A stretch of 57,220 bases of DNA, from the NCBI GenBank assembly GCA_934457145.1, contig CAKSHP010000013.1, positions 1-57,220 on the forward strand. Direction: 5' to 3'. A program made the position numbers and the translations under genes. The notes beneath the pieces were generated by a model that was not told the origin of the DNA, ran no database searches, and saw nothing but the letters and a program-made list of their open reading frames with translations. This DNA is from an uncultured Clostridia bacterium (GTDB taxonomy: Bacteria; Bacillota; Clostridia; UBA1381; UMGS1253). Shown here piece after piece: positions 1 through 9,725 of the stretch; position 1 is the stretch's first letter, and the number at the start of each line of letters is the position of its first letter.

Positions 1-35
1 TAATCATAAATCTCTTTATTCTTCCAATCAAAGGC

Positions 36-80
36 AAAGGGGCGGCCCCGAAAGGCTGCCCCTTTGCTGATTTTTTTGTT
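36..80 (+). terminator. Intrinsic terminator of an upstream gene outside the window
   Basis: An 8-bp perfect stem (AAAGGGGC at 36-43 with GCCCCTTT at 58-65), extended inward by a G-U and three G-C pairs, is followed by a T-rich run at 70-82. It presumably ends a plus-strand gene whose coding part lies left of the window. Confidence 0.75.
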
Positions 81-199
81 TTAACAGCGTACAGACTTTT
101 TAAAACATGTGCATATACCGCAAATTGATATATAATATTTTTTATGATGAGTCACGAATAAAAAGGATAATTTTTGGCTAAAAGAAAATAAAAAATGGC

Positions 200-230
200 T
201 TGAAATCGCAATTTTCCATGATATTATAAT
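200..230 (+). promoter_or_regulatory. Possible sigma-A promoter of the giant secreted protein gene
   Basis: TTGAAA at 200-205 and a perfect TATAAT at 225-230 are separated by 19 bp, slightly longer than ideal. The stretch lies about 60 bp upstream of the coding start and is the only promoter-like pair seen after the terminator at 36-80. Confidence 0.4.
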
Positions 231-292
231 TGTATCCATTATTGTAATTTTAATTGCATAGCGAGAAAATAATATTTTGAGGAGTGGTAAAT

Positions 293-3200
293 TTGGCACA
301 AAGGATTTTAAGCATTATTTTGACCGTGAGCATGCTTTTTAGTGTTTCGGGATTTGTGCTTGCAAAAGAAAGAGCCGATGTAACTTTAATAGGCGGACAG
401 TTCGGAAACCTTGAAACGGTTTCGGTAACGGACTGTGCGGAACTTGACAGCGCATACGAGCTTGATTTAACTAAAACACCCGATGCGGGCGGATTTGGAA
501 TTGAACTTGATACGGCGCAGTTTAATCTTGAGGCAGGCAGCGTGTATGTACTGAGCTTTTATTCAAAGCTTGAAAAAACATTTGACACGCTGACGGTTAC
601 AACCGAGGATTTAAACCAAAATAAAATCACAGGCTTTACATATCAGCTTGCCGGTCAGTGGACAAAAATTTGTTTTTCGTTTACTGCAACGGGAAATGAA
701 AACAGCATAAAAATGATTTTGGGCGGCAAAATTCAAAAGGTTTATATAGGAAAAATCGATGTAAGCTTATATGACGGCGAATATAACGATGCCCCCGGCG
801 GATACTTTATGGCAGAGTCTGACGAATGGGAAACGGTTGAGATAAACAAAAAAGACGGCCTTGGTGTTGGCAGCTGCATGGATGTTAAAGCAATCGGGGA
901 TTATGTTTATGCAATTGCCGGCGGCAGACTGTGCGTGTTTGATACGTCCTCAGGTTCGCCGGTTTTGACCGGACAAACCGAAAAATACGGCGACTTAAGA
1001 CAAATGAGCGTGACAGACGATGAAAAAGGAATTATTGTTACTGCAAGAACAAACGAGGTTTTGGCGTTTGATATAACAAATCCCGCCGAGCCGGTTTTAG
1101 CGTCGAGACTCGATTGTCTTGAGGCGGCTTCAGGGCTTGATGTTTGCGGAAAATATTGCTATATTGCGGACAGAATTTTGGGCGTAAGCATTTTTGATAT
1201 TTCGGATTTATATAATCCTGTTATGGTTTCGAGTATTCCGACGGGCGAAACTCAGGATTGTAAGGTTTATAACGGCTATTTGTATGCCGGTACATGGGGT
1301 TCGTGCGCAGTAAAGGTGTGTGACGTGCGCGATATCGACAATCCCAAACAGGTTGGATATATAAGTTTAAAAGGCAGAGGCGACGGAATAAATATCAAAA
1401 ACGGATATCTTTATGCCGCAACGGGACATATGGAAAACGGAGTTACGCAAAAAGATCCCGGATATGCAACCGGAAACGGTATGGAAATATATGATATATC
1501 CGATCCGTTAAATCCTGTTTTGCTTTCAAGAGTGCGCGCAGAGGGCAGAATGTATATTTCATCGCCCGATATATGGAGAGTGGACATTGCGGGAAACTGT
1601 GCATATCTTTCAAGCACATACAACGGAATTTATGTTTATGATATAACAAATAAAAATCTACCCAAAAGGCTTGCGCATATTGATGTGTGTATAAAAAAGG
1701 GCGAGGAAGGATTTGTGGAGCCGAGTAAAAGAGCTGCATGGGCTTATCCTTATGATATAACTAATCATTCACACGGAGCGCTTATAGACTGTGATGTTAA
1801 AGACGGCAAAATGTATATAGCAAATGCTTCAAACGATTTATATGTTTTGGAAAACAAAAGCTATATTGCAGATGCTGTTGATAAAAATGATTCAACGGTT
1901 TTTTCAAATGAAAACTATAATAAAACATACTATAATAACGATATCGACAGCCTGGGTTTGAAAAACGCAAAGCTCTTTAAAGACGAAAATCAAATCTGGA
2001 GCATGGTACGTTACGGAAACTATACATATGCGGCAGCCGGCAGCGGCGGAATATATGTTATAGATGATGATATGAACCTTGTTAAAAAATACGCTTCGCA
2101 CGATATAACAAACGATATTGCAATTTATGAAAATAAGCTCTACACAGCTGAAAACGCGGCGGGTGTGTTTGTGTATGAAATAGACGTAAACGCACCGGAA
2201 AATATTGAGTGTGTCGGTTCGTATGCAGGAATTAAACCGGTGCCGGTAGTTGAAATTGCGCTTTCGCCCGATGCAAAGTATGCGCTTGTACAAAGGTCGA
2301 ACAACTCGGCGCTTTTAAATGTGTCGGATATAAAAAATATCACACTTTATAAAAACTTTAACTACGGAATGGTTTATCAAAATCAGCTCACAAGAAAATG
2401 CGCCGATAACAGATATTTGACAGTGTTTGCAAACGGAAATAAAACAGTTGTGTTAGACTTTGGCGAAAACGGAAGCTATGCTGCGCCTGTTATAAACGAA
2501 AGTTGGACCAGCGGAGTTTCGCAGACAAACGGCGTGTGTGCAGATGATAAGATAATGTTTGCCGTAAACGGAGCTGATATATACAGCTTTGATCCCGCAG
2601 ACGAAAATCTGTATAGTGCGCCTCTTTCCTCAAACACGCAAAGCGAAAGCTTAAAGAAGTTTCAGGTTTCGGGCATTAACGGCGGCACGCCTACGGTTGT
2701 CGGAGATTATGCATTTATTTGCCAGAGAAGGAGCGGACAGATAAGCGCATTAAAGCTTAGCGAGGATCGCAGCTCGGCTTCGCTTGTTTGGCAAAAAACG
2801 CTTAAAGCAAATCCGCTGCGCATAACGAGCGAGGGCAGAAGAGTGTATGTTCCTTGCGGTTACGGCGGACTTTTAAGCTTTGAGGTTGAAGGTTTGGCTG
2901 ATAATTATTCAAATCTTTCATCGCTTTTATACAGCGTTGACGGCGGCGAAAAAACGGTTGTGAAAGGTTTTAACAAAACGGATTTCGGCCGCGAATACGA
3001 AATAGAGGTTTTAAAAAGCTGTAAAAAGATTGAGATTTTTGCAGATGCAGCAGAGAAAGACAGCAGCGTAACAATTGAAAACAATGGCATTATAGATTTG
3101 GAAAACGGACAAAACCGGCTGAGTATCAGCGTTAAAAACGGAACGGACACAAGCGTTTACACTATAAAGGTAAAAACAATTGCTTTTGAAAATGCAAAAA

Positions 3201-5740
3201 CATACAGTGTTCCGTCTCACGAAGATATAACAATGCAAATTGAGGTAAACCCCGTTATAACGGCTGTGCGCGCAGACTCGGGGGTTAATATGATATATCC
3301 GGGTGAAACAGTTTTAAACGGCGCAAAATTTTATTCCGACAGAGAGGATACCGCTATGGTGTATCTTGACATTGGAGATAATCTTAAAGACACAACCCCG
3401 ATTTTAAATCCGCTTGCAGATTCGAGAACTGCAAGCCGTCATCCAAACGCTGTAGGTGATGAATACTATTATAAATTCACAGCAGACCGCAGCGGAACCG
3501 TTATTATTAAATCGCAGTATCCGCTTGCGCAGTATGTAAAAGACAGCGAATGGAACACCGTAACGGACGCAAACTACGCAGGAAGCGATAAATCGGTGTT
3601 TACCGATTATGTGTGGGACAAAAAGAGCAGCATTGTTCCGGCTGATTATGTTTATGAAAATTCTGCGCAGTATCCGTATTACTGTACAATGTATCAGTAT
3701 GCATACAGTTCGCAAAACGGTGCGCAGAAATATTTTGCATACTTTACAATCACATATTATAAGCATTTTGAAGCAGGCGAGATAGTAACCGTTAACAGAC
3801 AAAACGTAGGAACAAATCACAACCTTATAACGCTTATAGACTGGGACGAAATCGTAAATGTTACAATTTCGACAAACGGCAGTTATGTAACTATTGACGG
3901 CGAAAACGCCGGTAAATCGGCAAGGCGTGATTATGCGGAAGGAAAAACAATTAAGCTTAATGCCGAGGACGATACAGGGTTTATGTATTGGAAAGACGCG
4001 GACAGCGGAGAAATTTTGTCTTACGATAAAGAATTTGACTTCACGGTTGACAAAGCGAGAAATATAACTGCTGTTTTTGACGGAAAAGAAAAGCTAAAAA
4101 ATGCAAAAACATACAGCGTTCCTTCGCATGAGGATATAACAGTGCAAATCGAGGTTAATCCTCTTATAACCGCAGTTCGCGCAGATGAGGGCGAAGACAT
4201 GATTTATCCCGGAGCGCCCGTTTCGGACGGCTCTAAGGTTTACACCGATATAAACCTTAAATCAAACAAAATGGTGTATGTTGATATGGGCGAAAGGCTT
4301 AAATATACAACGCCTGTCATAAATCCGAATAAAGACGCCAGAAGAACGGAAAGACAGCAAAGCACTGTAGGTGATGAATATTATTATAGATTCACGGCAG
4401 ACAGAGCAGGAACGGTTATTGTTAAATCGCCTTATTATGTGGCGGCATATGCAAAAGATCCGTTGTGGACAACAGTAAACAATTCCGATTATCAAGGCTC
4501 TGATAAAACAGATTTTTTAAGTTTTGTAATAGATGAAAACGAAAACACAATTCCGCCGACATATAACTACACAAAATCTTCGGATTATCCTTATTACTGC
4601 ACGGTGTATCAGTATGCGGCAAACAGCACGAATATAAGCCACAATTTTTCAAAATTCCAGCAAAGCTATTACAGACATTTTGAAGCCGGCGAAATAGTTA
4701 CAATCACAAGAAAAGGCACAGGAACTCAGTATAACCTTGTAACGTTTATCGATTGGGATAATCAAAACACATCAACTATCACGCTTTCGACAACGGGCGA
4801 CAGTATAACTGTTGACGGCGAAAATGCCGGAAACACGATAACAAAGGATTACCCGCTCGGAAAAACGCTTGCGCTAAGCGCAATTGGCGAAGGCACGTTT
4901 ATGTACTGGAAAGACGCGGACAGCGGACTTATAGTTTCATATGATAAAGATTATGAGTTTACGGTTGGCTCTGCAAGAAAGCTTATAGCAATATTTGCAG
5001 AAAAAGACGGAGCATATGTAACGTTTAAAAACATCAACGGTTTTGTTATGGCAGAAGGTCTTGCAAGTGATTTGACAGTGCCGCAGGATCCTTATGTTTA
5101 CGGCTATGAGTTTAAAGGCTGGTACAAAGACGGTGAGATAAGCGAATACAAGGCAGGCGCGAAGGTGACAGATGAGCAAAGCGCACAGTATGTTGCAGGC
5201 TATGGCAAAAAAGAAACTGTATACAAAATAACCGTTAACGGCGAGGAAAAGACATATTCTTATAACGATAAAGTAACTGTTGTTGCAGAGGCTGAAAAAG
5301 ACGGAAAAACGTTTTCGTACTGGACAAAGGACGGCAAGGCTGCAAGCTATGATAAAGAGTATTCATTTTTTGCATCAGCCGACAGCGTTCTTGAGGCGGT
5401 GTACGGCGAAAATGCAGAAAACAAAAATGTTTTGATTATGGCAAATCCGGTAATGGCAGATGAAACAAGAATTGCGTTCTTTGCGGAAAGAAATATTTCG
5501 TCAGATTGTGAGATAATCGAAACAGGTATACTTATGGGCAAGGCTGAAAACTTAAGTGTTGAGAGTGCGGCTATAAAAGCTGTTGCAAAGAGCAAAGCTC
5601 AAAAAGGACAGTACACCGTAAGAAAAGCAAATGTCAACATGGGCGAAACCTGGTATGCAAAAGCGTATGTAATCTACCGCGACAGCACAGGCAGCGCACA
5701 GACAATTTATTCAAATGAGGTAAGTATGACAGTTAAGTAA
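293..5740 (+). CDS. Giant secreted beta-propeller protein with duplicated module and InlB-type repeats
   Basis: About 1815 residues, exported and probably cell-surface or extracellular; the substrate is unknown. The TTG at 293 is preferred over the GTG at 284 because the SD GAGGAG (279-284) overlaps that GTG and sits 8 nt from the TTG; the product then begins with a clean signal peptide ending near residue 25 (VLA). Residues about 26-170 look like a beta-sandwich carbohydrate-binding module. Residues about 174-867 carry many LVIVD-like propeller blades (FDI(T/S)NP.. repeats). Residues about 875-960 match a cadherin-like beta-sandwich. A 303-residue module is then present twice in tandem (967-1269 and 1270-1570), each copy ending in an InlB/WKDADSG-type repeat. 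Two more InlB-like repeats and a C-terminal beta domain follow. There is no sortase motif, SLH domain or catalytic motif I can name. It stands alone between two terminators. Confidence 0.85.
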   Translation: MAQRILSIILTVSMLFSVSGFVLAKERADVTLIGGQFGNLETVSVTDCAELDSAYELDLTKTPDAGGFGIELDTAQFNLEAGSVYVLSFYSKLEKTFDTLTVTTEDLNQNKITGFTYQLAGQWTKICFSFTATGNENSIKMILGGKIQKVYIGKIDVSLYDGEYNDAPGGYFMAESDEWETVEINKKDGLGVGSCMDVKAIGDYVYAIAGGRLCVFDTSSGSPVLTGQTEKYGDLRQMSVTDDEKGIIVTARTNEVLAFDITNPAEPVLASRLDCLEAASGLDVCGKYCYIADRILGVSIFDISDLYNPVMVSSIPTGETQDCKVYNGYLYAGTWGSCAVKVCDVRDIDNPKQVGYISLKGRGDGINIKNGYLYAATGHMENGVTQKDPGYATGNGMEIYDISDPLNPVLLSRVRAEGRMYISSPDIWRVDIAGNCAYLSSTYNGIYVYDITNKNLPKRLAHIDVCIKKGEEGFVEPSKRAAWAYPYDITNHSHGALIDCDVKDGKMYIANASNDLYVLENKSYIADAVDKNDSTVFSNENYNKTYYNNDIDSLGLKNAKLFKDENQIWSMVRYGNYTYAAAGSGGIYVIDDDMNLVKKYASHDITNDIAIYENKLYTAENAAGVFVYEIDVNAPENIECVGSYAGIKPVPVVEIALSPDAKYALVQRSNNSALLNVSDIKNITLYKNFNYGMVYQNQLTRKCADNRYLTVFANGNKTVVLDFGENGSYAAPVINESWTSGVSQTNGVCADDKIMFAVNGADIYSFDPADENLYSAPLSSNTQSESLKKFQVSGINGGTPTVVGDYAFICQRRSGQISALKLSEDRSSASLVWQKTLKANPLRITSEGRRVYVPCGYGGLLSFEVEGLADNYSNLSSLLYSVDGGEKTVVKGFNKTDFGREYEIEVLKSCKKIEIFADAAEKDSSVTIENNGIIDLENGQNRLSISVKNGTDTSVYTIKVKTIAFENAKTYSVPSHEDITMQIEVNPVITAVRADSGVNMIYPGETVLNGAKFYSDREDTAMVYLDIGDNLKDTTPILNPLADSRTASRHPNAVGDEYYYKFTADRSGTVIIKSQYPLAQYVKDSEWNTVTDANYAGSDKSVFTDYVWDKKSSIVPADYVYENSAQYPYYCTMYQYAYSSQNGAQKYFAYFTITYYKHFEAGEIVTVNRQNVGTNHNLITLIDWDEIVNVTISTNGSYVTIDGENAGKSARRDYAEGKTIKLNAEDDTGFMYWKDADSGEILSYDKEFDFTVDKARNITAVFDGKEKLKNAKTYSVPSHEDITVQIEVNPLITAVRADEGEDMIYPGAPVSDGSKVYTDINLKSNKMVYVDMGERLKYTTPVINPNKDARRTERQQSTVGDEYYYRFTADRAGTVIVKSPYYVAAYAKDPLWTTVNNSDYQGSDKTDFLSFVIDENENTIPPTYNYTKSSDYPYYCTVYQYAANSTNISHNFSKFQQSYYRHFEAGEIVTITRKGTGTQYNLVTFIDWDNQNTSTITLSTTGDSITVDGENAGNTITKDYPLGKTLALSAIGEGTFMYWKDADSGLIVSYDKDYEFTVGSARKLIAIFAEKDGAYVTFKNINGFVMAEGLASDLTVPQDPYVYGYEFKGWYKDGEISEYKAGAKVTDEQSAQYVAGYGKKETVYKITVNGEEKTYSYNDKVTVVAEAEKDGKTFSYWTKDGKAASYDKEYSFFASADSVLEAVYGENAENKNVLIMANPVMADETRIAFFAERNISSDCEIIETGILMGKAENLSVESAAIKAVAKSKAQKGQYTVRKANVNMGETWYAKAYVIYRDSTGSAQTIYSNEVSMTVK

Positions 5741-5747
5741 GACGTAA

Positions 5748-5785
5748 AACAAAAAATGCGGCGCAGATGTGCCGCATTTTTTGTT
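5748..5785 (+). terminator. Intrinsic terminator after the giant secreted protein gene
   Basis: A 15-bp perfect inverted repeat (arms 5748-5762 and 5771-5785, core TGCGGC/GCCGCA) has A- and T-runs at its ends, so it would work on either strand. It begins 7 nt after the stop codon. Confidence 0.85.
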
Positions 5786-5861
5786 GAATAATAATGGCAA
5801 ATTTTGTAGGGCAGAGGCAATTTTGAAGTAACAGTTAATAGTGAAGATGGAAAAAGTGTGG

Positions 5862-5886
5862 TTCAAACTCGCTTGGCGAGTTTGAA
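5862..5886. other. Short strong hairpin in the 5786-6014 gap
   Basis: An 11-bp perfect inverted repeat (TTCAAACTCGC, 3-nt loop, GCGAGTTTGAA) with no T-run, in a gene-free stretch between the terminator and the hrcA promoter. It could be the remnant of a small palindromic repeat element. I see no coding sequence in this gap. Confidence 0.5.
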
Positions 5887-6014
5887 AAAGAAAAGAAGAA
5901 AGTCCGGTCATGCTGCCGATACAGGCTATGCTGCGTTTAAAAAAGTATATAAACACAAAAAATGTATAGAATATGAACAAACGGTTAAATATTGCGAAAA
6001 AATAAAATTATCCC

Positions 6015-6043
6015 TTGACAAAATATAAAGAAAGTGGTATCTT
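6015..6043 (+). promoter_or_regulatory. Sigma-A promoter of the hrcA operon
   Basis: Consensus TTGACA (6015-6020), 17-bp spacer, TATCTT (6038-6043). It lies directly upstream of the CIRCE operator, as usual for HrcA-controlled operons. Confidence 0.8.
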
Positions 6044-6054
6044 ATAAAAGAAGG

Positions 6055-6081
6055 TTAGCACTCAACGCAAATGAGTGCTAA
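6055..6081 (+). promoter_or_regulatory. CIRCE operator (HrcA binding site)
   Basis: TTAGCACTC - 9 nt - GAGTGCTAA is a perfect match to the CIRCE inverted repeat. It lies about 11 bp downstream of the -10 box and 27 bp before hrcA. HrcA, stabilised by GroE in known systems, represses from this site until heat or misfolded protein titrates the chaperone. This is the only CIRCE I see in the window; dnaJ has a separate promoter without one. Confidence 0.97.
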
Positions 6082-6108
6082 CAATAATATACGAAAGGAG
6101 TCTTTTGT

Positions 6109-7173
6109 ATGGAGCTTGGCGACAGGAAAAGAAAGATTTTGCAGGCTATAGTCGAAGATTATATAGAAAATGCAGAGCCTATCGGATCGAGAACGATTGC
6201 CAAGCATATAGACATGGGACTTTCGAGTGCAACCGTCAGAAATGAGATGGCGGATTTGGAGGATATGGGATATTTGATATCTCCGCACACTTCATCGGGG
6301 CGGGTGCCAACCGATTTGGGCTACAGGTTTTATGTTAATGAGCTTATGAGCAGATACGATATGGCAATGGCAGACGTTGTGAAGTTAAGAAGGCTGTTTA
6401 CGGCGGGCGTGCTTCAGATAGACCGTCTTATAAGACAGGCGAGCGATATTGTTTCAAACCTCACGTCTTACACGGCAGTTGCAGTTACTCCTGAACTGAA
6501 AAAATCATATGTAAAGCATTTTGAGCTTGTTTTGATAGACGAAAAGTCGGCGCTTTTGGTGCTTGTTACAAATGAGGGAATTGTTAAAAATCAGCTTATT
6601 AATGTGAGCGGAAGCGCAGAAGAGCTCAGAGAGTTTTCAAGGGTTTTAAACGAAAGACTTGCCGGGCTTACGATTGAGCAGATAAATTTAAGCGTTATAA
6701 ACGATATACAAAAAACGCTTAATATAAAGCCGGAAATGCTTATGCCGATTTTGGAATTTGTGCATCAGTCTATAAGCGAACTGAATGGTTCCGAGGTTTA
6801 TGTTTCGGGAAGAAAGAGAATACTTTTGCACCCGGAGTATAAGGATATTGTGCAGGCAAGAAATTTCTTAGAGCTTTTAGACGATAAAGAAACTTTAAAG
6901 CACGCCGTGGATCAGGGAACAAAAGGCGACGGCATAAAGGTTATTATAGGCAACGAAAACGATATCGAGACGATGAAGGATGCGTCAATTGTGACAGCCA
7001 CATACACCTCCGGCGGGCGCACAGTCGGAAAACTTGGAATTGTCGGACCGACGAGAATGGATTATGCAAAGGTTGTTTCATCGCTTGACATTATATCGAA
7101 AAGTCTTGATTCAATTATAGATGAGCTCTACAACGAGGAGAAAGGTAGTGAAGATTTTGGCAAAAAAGAATAG
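6109..7173 (+). CDS. hrcA: Heat-inducible transcription repressor HrcA
   Basis: 354 residues, the usual family length. The N-terminal winged helix (about 1-75) contains the hallmark stretches PIGSRTIAKH, SSATVRNEMADLE and the SSGRVPTDLGYRFYV segment. The rest is the GAF-like dimerisation/inserted domain with the conserved IGNEN and TYTSGG.TVGKLGIVGPTRMDY signatures. It represses its own operon through the CIRCE 27 bp upstream. The SD GAAAGGAG precedes the ATG. Its 3' end overlaps the start of grpE, so translation of the two is coupled. Confidence 0.97.
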   Translation: MELGDRKRKILQAIVEDYIENAEPIGSRTIAKHIDMGLSSATVRNEMADLEDMGYLISPHTSSGRVPTDLGYRFYVNELMSRYDMAMADVVKLRRLFTAGVLQIDRLIRQASDIVSNLTSYTAVAVTPELKKSYVKHFELVLIDEKSALLVLVTNEGIVKNQLINVSGSAEELREFSRVLNERLAGLTIEQINLSVINDIQKTLNIKPEMLMPILEFVHQSISELNGSEVYVSGRKRILLHPEYKDIVQARNFLELLDDKETLKHAVDQGTKGDGIKVIIGNENDIETMKDASIVTATYTSGGRTVGKLGIVGPTRMDYAKVVSSLDIISKSLDSIIDELYNEEKGSEDFGKKE

Positions 7174-7750
7174 CGAAGATATAGAAAAAGAAGTTACTAA
7201 GACAGAAGAGCAGCAGTGCGAAAAGTGCGAAAAAGAAAAGTGTGAGGCTGAAAAAAAGGAAAAGAAAAGCACAAAGAAGCCGCATACGGAAAAGAAAGAA
7301 AATAAAAAAGACGGCGAAGCCGAAAAGAAGTATAACGAGCTTGAAGATAAATATTTAAGGCTTGCGGCGGAGTATAAAAACTATCAGTCGCGTTCGCAAA
7401 GAGAAAAAGACGAATTATACACAAAATCGGTTGCAGACACTGTTGAAAAGCTTTTGCCCGTGTTAGACAGCGTGGAGCGTGCAATGGCGATGACAAAAGA
7501 AAACGACCATGCTAAGGACTTAAGCGAGGGAATTGCTCTTATAGCTAAAATGGCAAGAGAGGTTTTTGAAAAGCTCGGAGTGGAAGAAATTGAAACTGTG
7601 GGCAAAGAGTTTGACGCAAATTATCATAATGCGGTTATGCATATAGATGATGAAAACTACGGCGAAAACGAAATTGTTGAGGAGTTTATGAAAGGTTATA
7701 AAATCAAAGACAAAGTTATTCGCTACAGCATGGTAAAGGTTGCAAATTAG
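7148..7750 (+). CDS. grpE: Nucleotide exchange factor GrpE
   Basis: About 200 residues; releases ADP from DnaK. The GTG at 7148 is chosen because GAGGAG (7135-7140) sits 7 nt upstream; it overlaps the end of hrcA by 26 bp. Residues about 1-55 form a highly charged Lys/Glu-rich tail containing three cysteines (QQCEKCEKEKCE), which is unusual for GrpE. The long dimerising helix follows (ELEDKYLRLAAEYKNYQ), then the C-terminal beta domain (VEKLLPVLDSVERA, YNAVMH-like NYHNAVMH, KGYKIKDKVIRYSMVKV). Second gene of the CIRCE operon; dnaK follows 71 bp later. Confidence 0.95.
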   Translation: MKILAKKNSEDIEKEVTKTEEQQCEKCEKEKCEAEKKEKKSTKKPHTEKKENKKDGEAEKKYNELEDKYLRLAAEYKNYQSRSQREKDELYTKSVADTVEKLLPVLDSVERAMAMTKENDHAKDLSEGIALIAKMAREVFEKLGVEEIETVGKEFDANYHNAVMHIDDENYGENEIVEEFMKGYKIKDKVIRYSMVKVAN

Positions 7751-7821
7751 TTTAAATTCCGCGCCCTTGCGGCGCATAAACAGTTAAAAATATAACATAT
7801 ATATCTTAGGAGGAATGTTTT

Positions 7822-9675
7822 ATGGGAAAGATTATAGGTATTGACTTAGGTACTACGAATTCATGTGTTGCGGTTATGGAAAACGGCGAGCCGGTTGTTA
7901 TTCCTAATCCGGAAGGAAACAGAACAACGCCTTCCGTTGTTGCGCTCACAAAAAACGGCGAAAGACTTATCGGTCAGGTTGCAAAAAGACAGGCAATCAC
8001 AAATCCGGACGATACCATTATTTCAATTAAAAGAGATATGGGTACGGACAGAAAAGTAAAGCTTGGCGACAAAACATATTCGCCGACGGAAATTTCGGCT
8101 ATGATACTTCAAAAGCTTAAAGCTGACGCAGAAAGATATCTCGGTGAAACGGTTACTCAGGCGGTTATCACGGTTCCGGCATATTTTTCAGACTCACAGC
8201 GTCAGGCAACAAAAGACGCAGGTAAAATCGCAGGTCTTGAAGTTCAGCGTATTATAAACGAGCCTACTGCCGCTGCATTGGCATACGGTCTCGGCAGCGA
8301 CACGGATCATAAGATTATGGTTTATGACCTCGGCGGCGGTACGTTTGATGTGTCTATTCTGGAAATCGGCGACGGTACATTTGAAGTTTTGGCAACAAGC
8401 GGTAACAACCGTTTGGGCGGCGATGACTTTGATGAAAAAATCATGAACTACCTTGCAGAAGAATTTAAAAAGGACACAGGAATTGACCTTAAAGCCGACA
8501 AAATGGCTATGCAAAGATTAAAGGAAGCTGCTGAAAAAGCAAAGATAGAGCTTTCCGGCGTTACAAGCACAAACATCAATCTGCCGTTTATTTCGGCAGA
8601 CCAGACAGGTCCTAAGCACTTAGACGTTACGCTTACGCGCGCTAAGTTTGACGAACTCACGGCAGACCTTGTTGAAAAAACAATGACTCCCGTAAGAAAT
8701 GCAATGAGCGACGCAGGAGTCAGCGCTTCGGATATTGTAAAGGTATTGATGGTCGGCGGTTCTTCAAGAATACCGGCTGTTCAGGAAGCTGTAAGAAAAA
8801 TTGTCGGCAAAGAGCCCGATAACGGAATAAACCCCGATGAATGTGTTGCAATCGGTGCGGCAATTCAGGGCGGCGTTTTAGGCGGCGACGTTAAAGATTT
8901 GCTTTTGCTCGATGTTACACCGCTTTCACTCGGTATTGAAACTTTGGGCGGAGTTTGCACAAAGCTTATCGAAAGAAACACAACAATTCCGGTTCAGAAA
9001 ACACAGGTGTTCTCAACTGCCGCAGATAATCAGACCAGTGTTGAAATACACGTTTTGCAGGGCGAAAGAGACATGGCAGCATATAACAAAACTCTCGGCA
9101 GATTTTCGTTAAACGATATTCCGCCGGCTCCCAGAGGAGTTCCGCAGATCGAAGTTAAATTCGATATCGACAGAAACGGTATAGTAAATGTTTCTGCAAA
9201 GGATTTGGGAACGGGTCATGAGCAGAACATTACAATCACTGCAAGCTCAAATCTTTCAGATGAGGACATTGATAAGGCAGTTAAAGAGGCTGAGCAGTTT
9301 GCGGCTGAAGATAAAGCAAAGAAAGAAGAAGCTGAAATCAGAAACAATGCGGATTCTTTGGTTTACCAGAGTGAAAAAGCATTAAAGGATGTCGGAGATA
9401 AGATTGACGGCGCAGACAAGAGCGCAGTTGAAGAAAAGATAAAGGCTTTAAAAGATGCCATCGCTTCAAATGATACTTCAAAGATGAAAGCTGCAACCGA
9501 TGAGCTTACAGCAAAGCTTAACGAAATTATGCAAAAGGTTTATGCTCAGGCAAATCCTCAGGGCGCACCGGGAGCAAATGCACAAGGCGCAGCAGGCGGT
9601 GCAAACCAGGGCGGCGCAGGCTTTGATAACACGGTTGACGCAGATTACAATGTTGTTGACGACGACAATAAATAA
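7822..9675 (+). CDS. dnaK: Molecular chaperone DnaK (Hsp70)
   Basis: 617 residues, typical of Gram-positive DnaK, which lacks the insertion found in Proteobacteria. The nucleotide-binding domain starts with IGIDLGTTNSCVAVMENG and contains the phosphate loop VYDLGGGTFDVSIL and the adenosine motif VGGSSRIPAVQ. The linker DLLLLDVTPLSLGIETLGG leads into the substrate-binding domain, followed by the helical lid and a Gly/Ala/Gln-rich tail ending NVVDDDNK. The SD AGGAGG lies 7 nt before the ATG. Third gene of the hrcA operon; works with GrpE and DnaJ encoded alongside. Confidence 0.99.
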   Translation: MGKIIGIDLGTTNSCVAVMENGEPVVIPNPEGNRTTPSVVALTKNGERLIGQVAKRQAITNPDDTIISIKRDMGTDRKVKLGDKTYSPTEISAMILQKLKADAERYLGETVTQAVITVPAYFSDSQRQATKDAGKIAGLEVQRIINEPTAAALAYGLGSDTDHKIMVYDLGGGTFDVSILEIGDGTFEVLATSGNNRLGGDDFDEKIMNYLAEEFKKDTGIDLKADKMAMQRLKEAAEKAKIELSGVTSTNINLPFISADQTGPKHLDVTLTRAKFDELTADLVEKTMTPVRNAMSDAGVSASDIVKVLMVGGSSRIPAVQEAVRKIVGKEPDNGINPDECVAIGAAIQGGVLGGDVKDLLLLDVTPLSLGIETLGGVCTKLIERNTTIPVQKTQVFSTAADNQTSVEIHVLQGERDMAAYNKTLGRFSLNDIPPAPRGVPQIEVKFDIDRNGIVNVSAKDLGTGHEQNITITASSNLSDEDIDKAVKEAEQFAAEDKAKKEEAEIRNNADSLVYQSEKALKDVGDKIDGADKSAVEEKIKALKDAIASNDTSKMKAATDELTAKLNEIMQKVYAQANPQGAPGANAQGAAGGANQGGAGFDNTVDADYNVVDDDNK

Positions 9676-9694
9676 TTAATCTGTAAAAACTCTG

Positions 9695-9723
9695 CACAGG
9701 GCGGAAAGGTTTTCCGCCCTGTG
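9695..9723 (+). terminator. GC-rich hairpin after dnaK
   Basis: A 13-bp perfect stem (CACAGGGCGGAAA with TTTCCGCCCTGTG, 3-nt loop) lies 20 nt after the dnaK stop. There is no T-run, so it may act as a transcript-end or stability structure rather than a classic terminator. Confidence 0.55.
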
Positions 9724-9725
9724 GT

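Noticed and set aside
5829..5838. ACAGTTAAT, resembling a staphylococcal AgrA half-site
   Set aside because: A single half-site without a partner at 21 bp and without an adjacent promoter for a gene; most likely chance.
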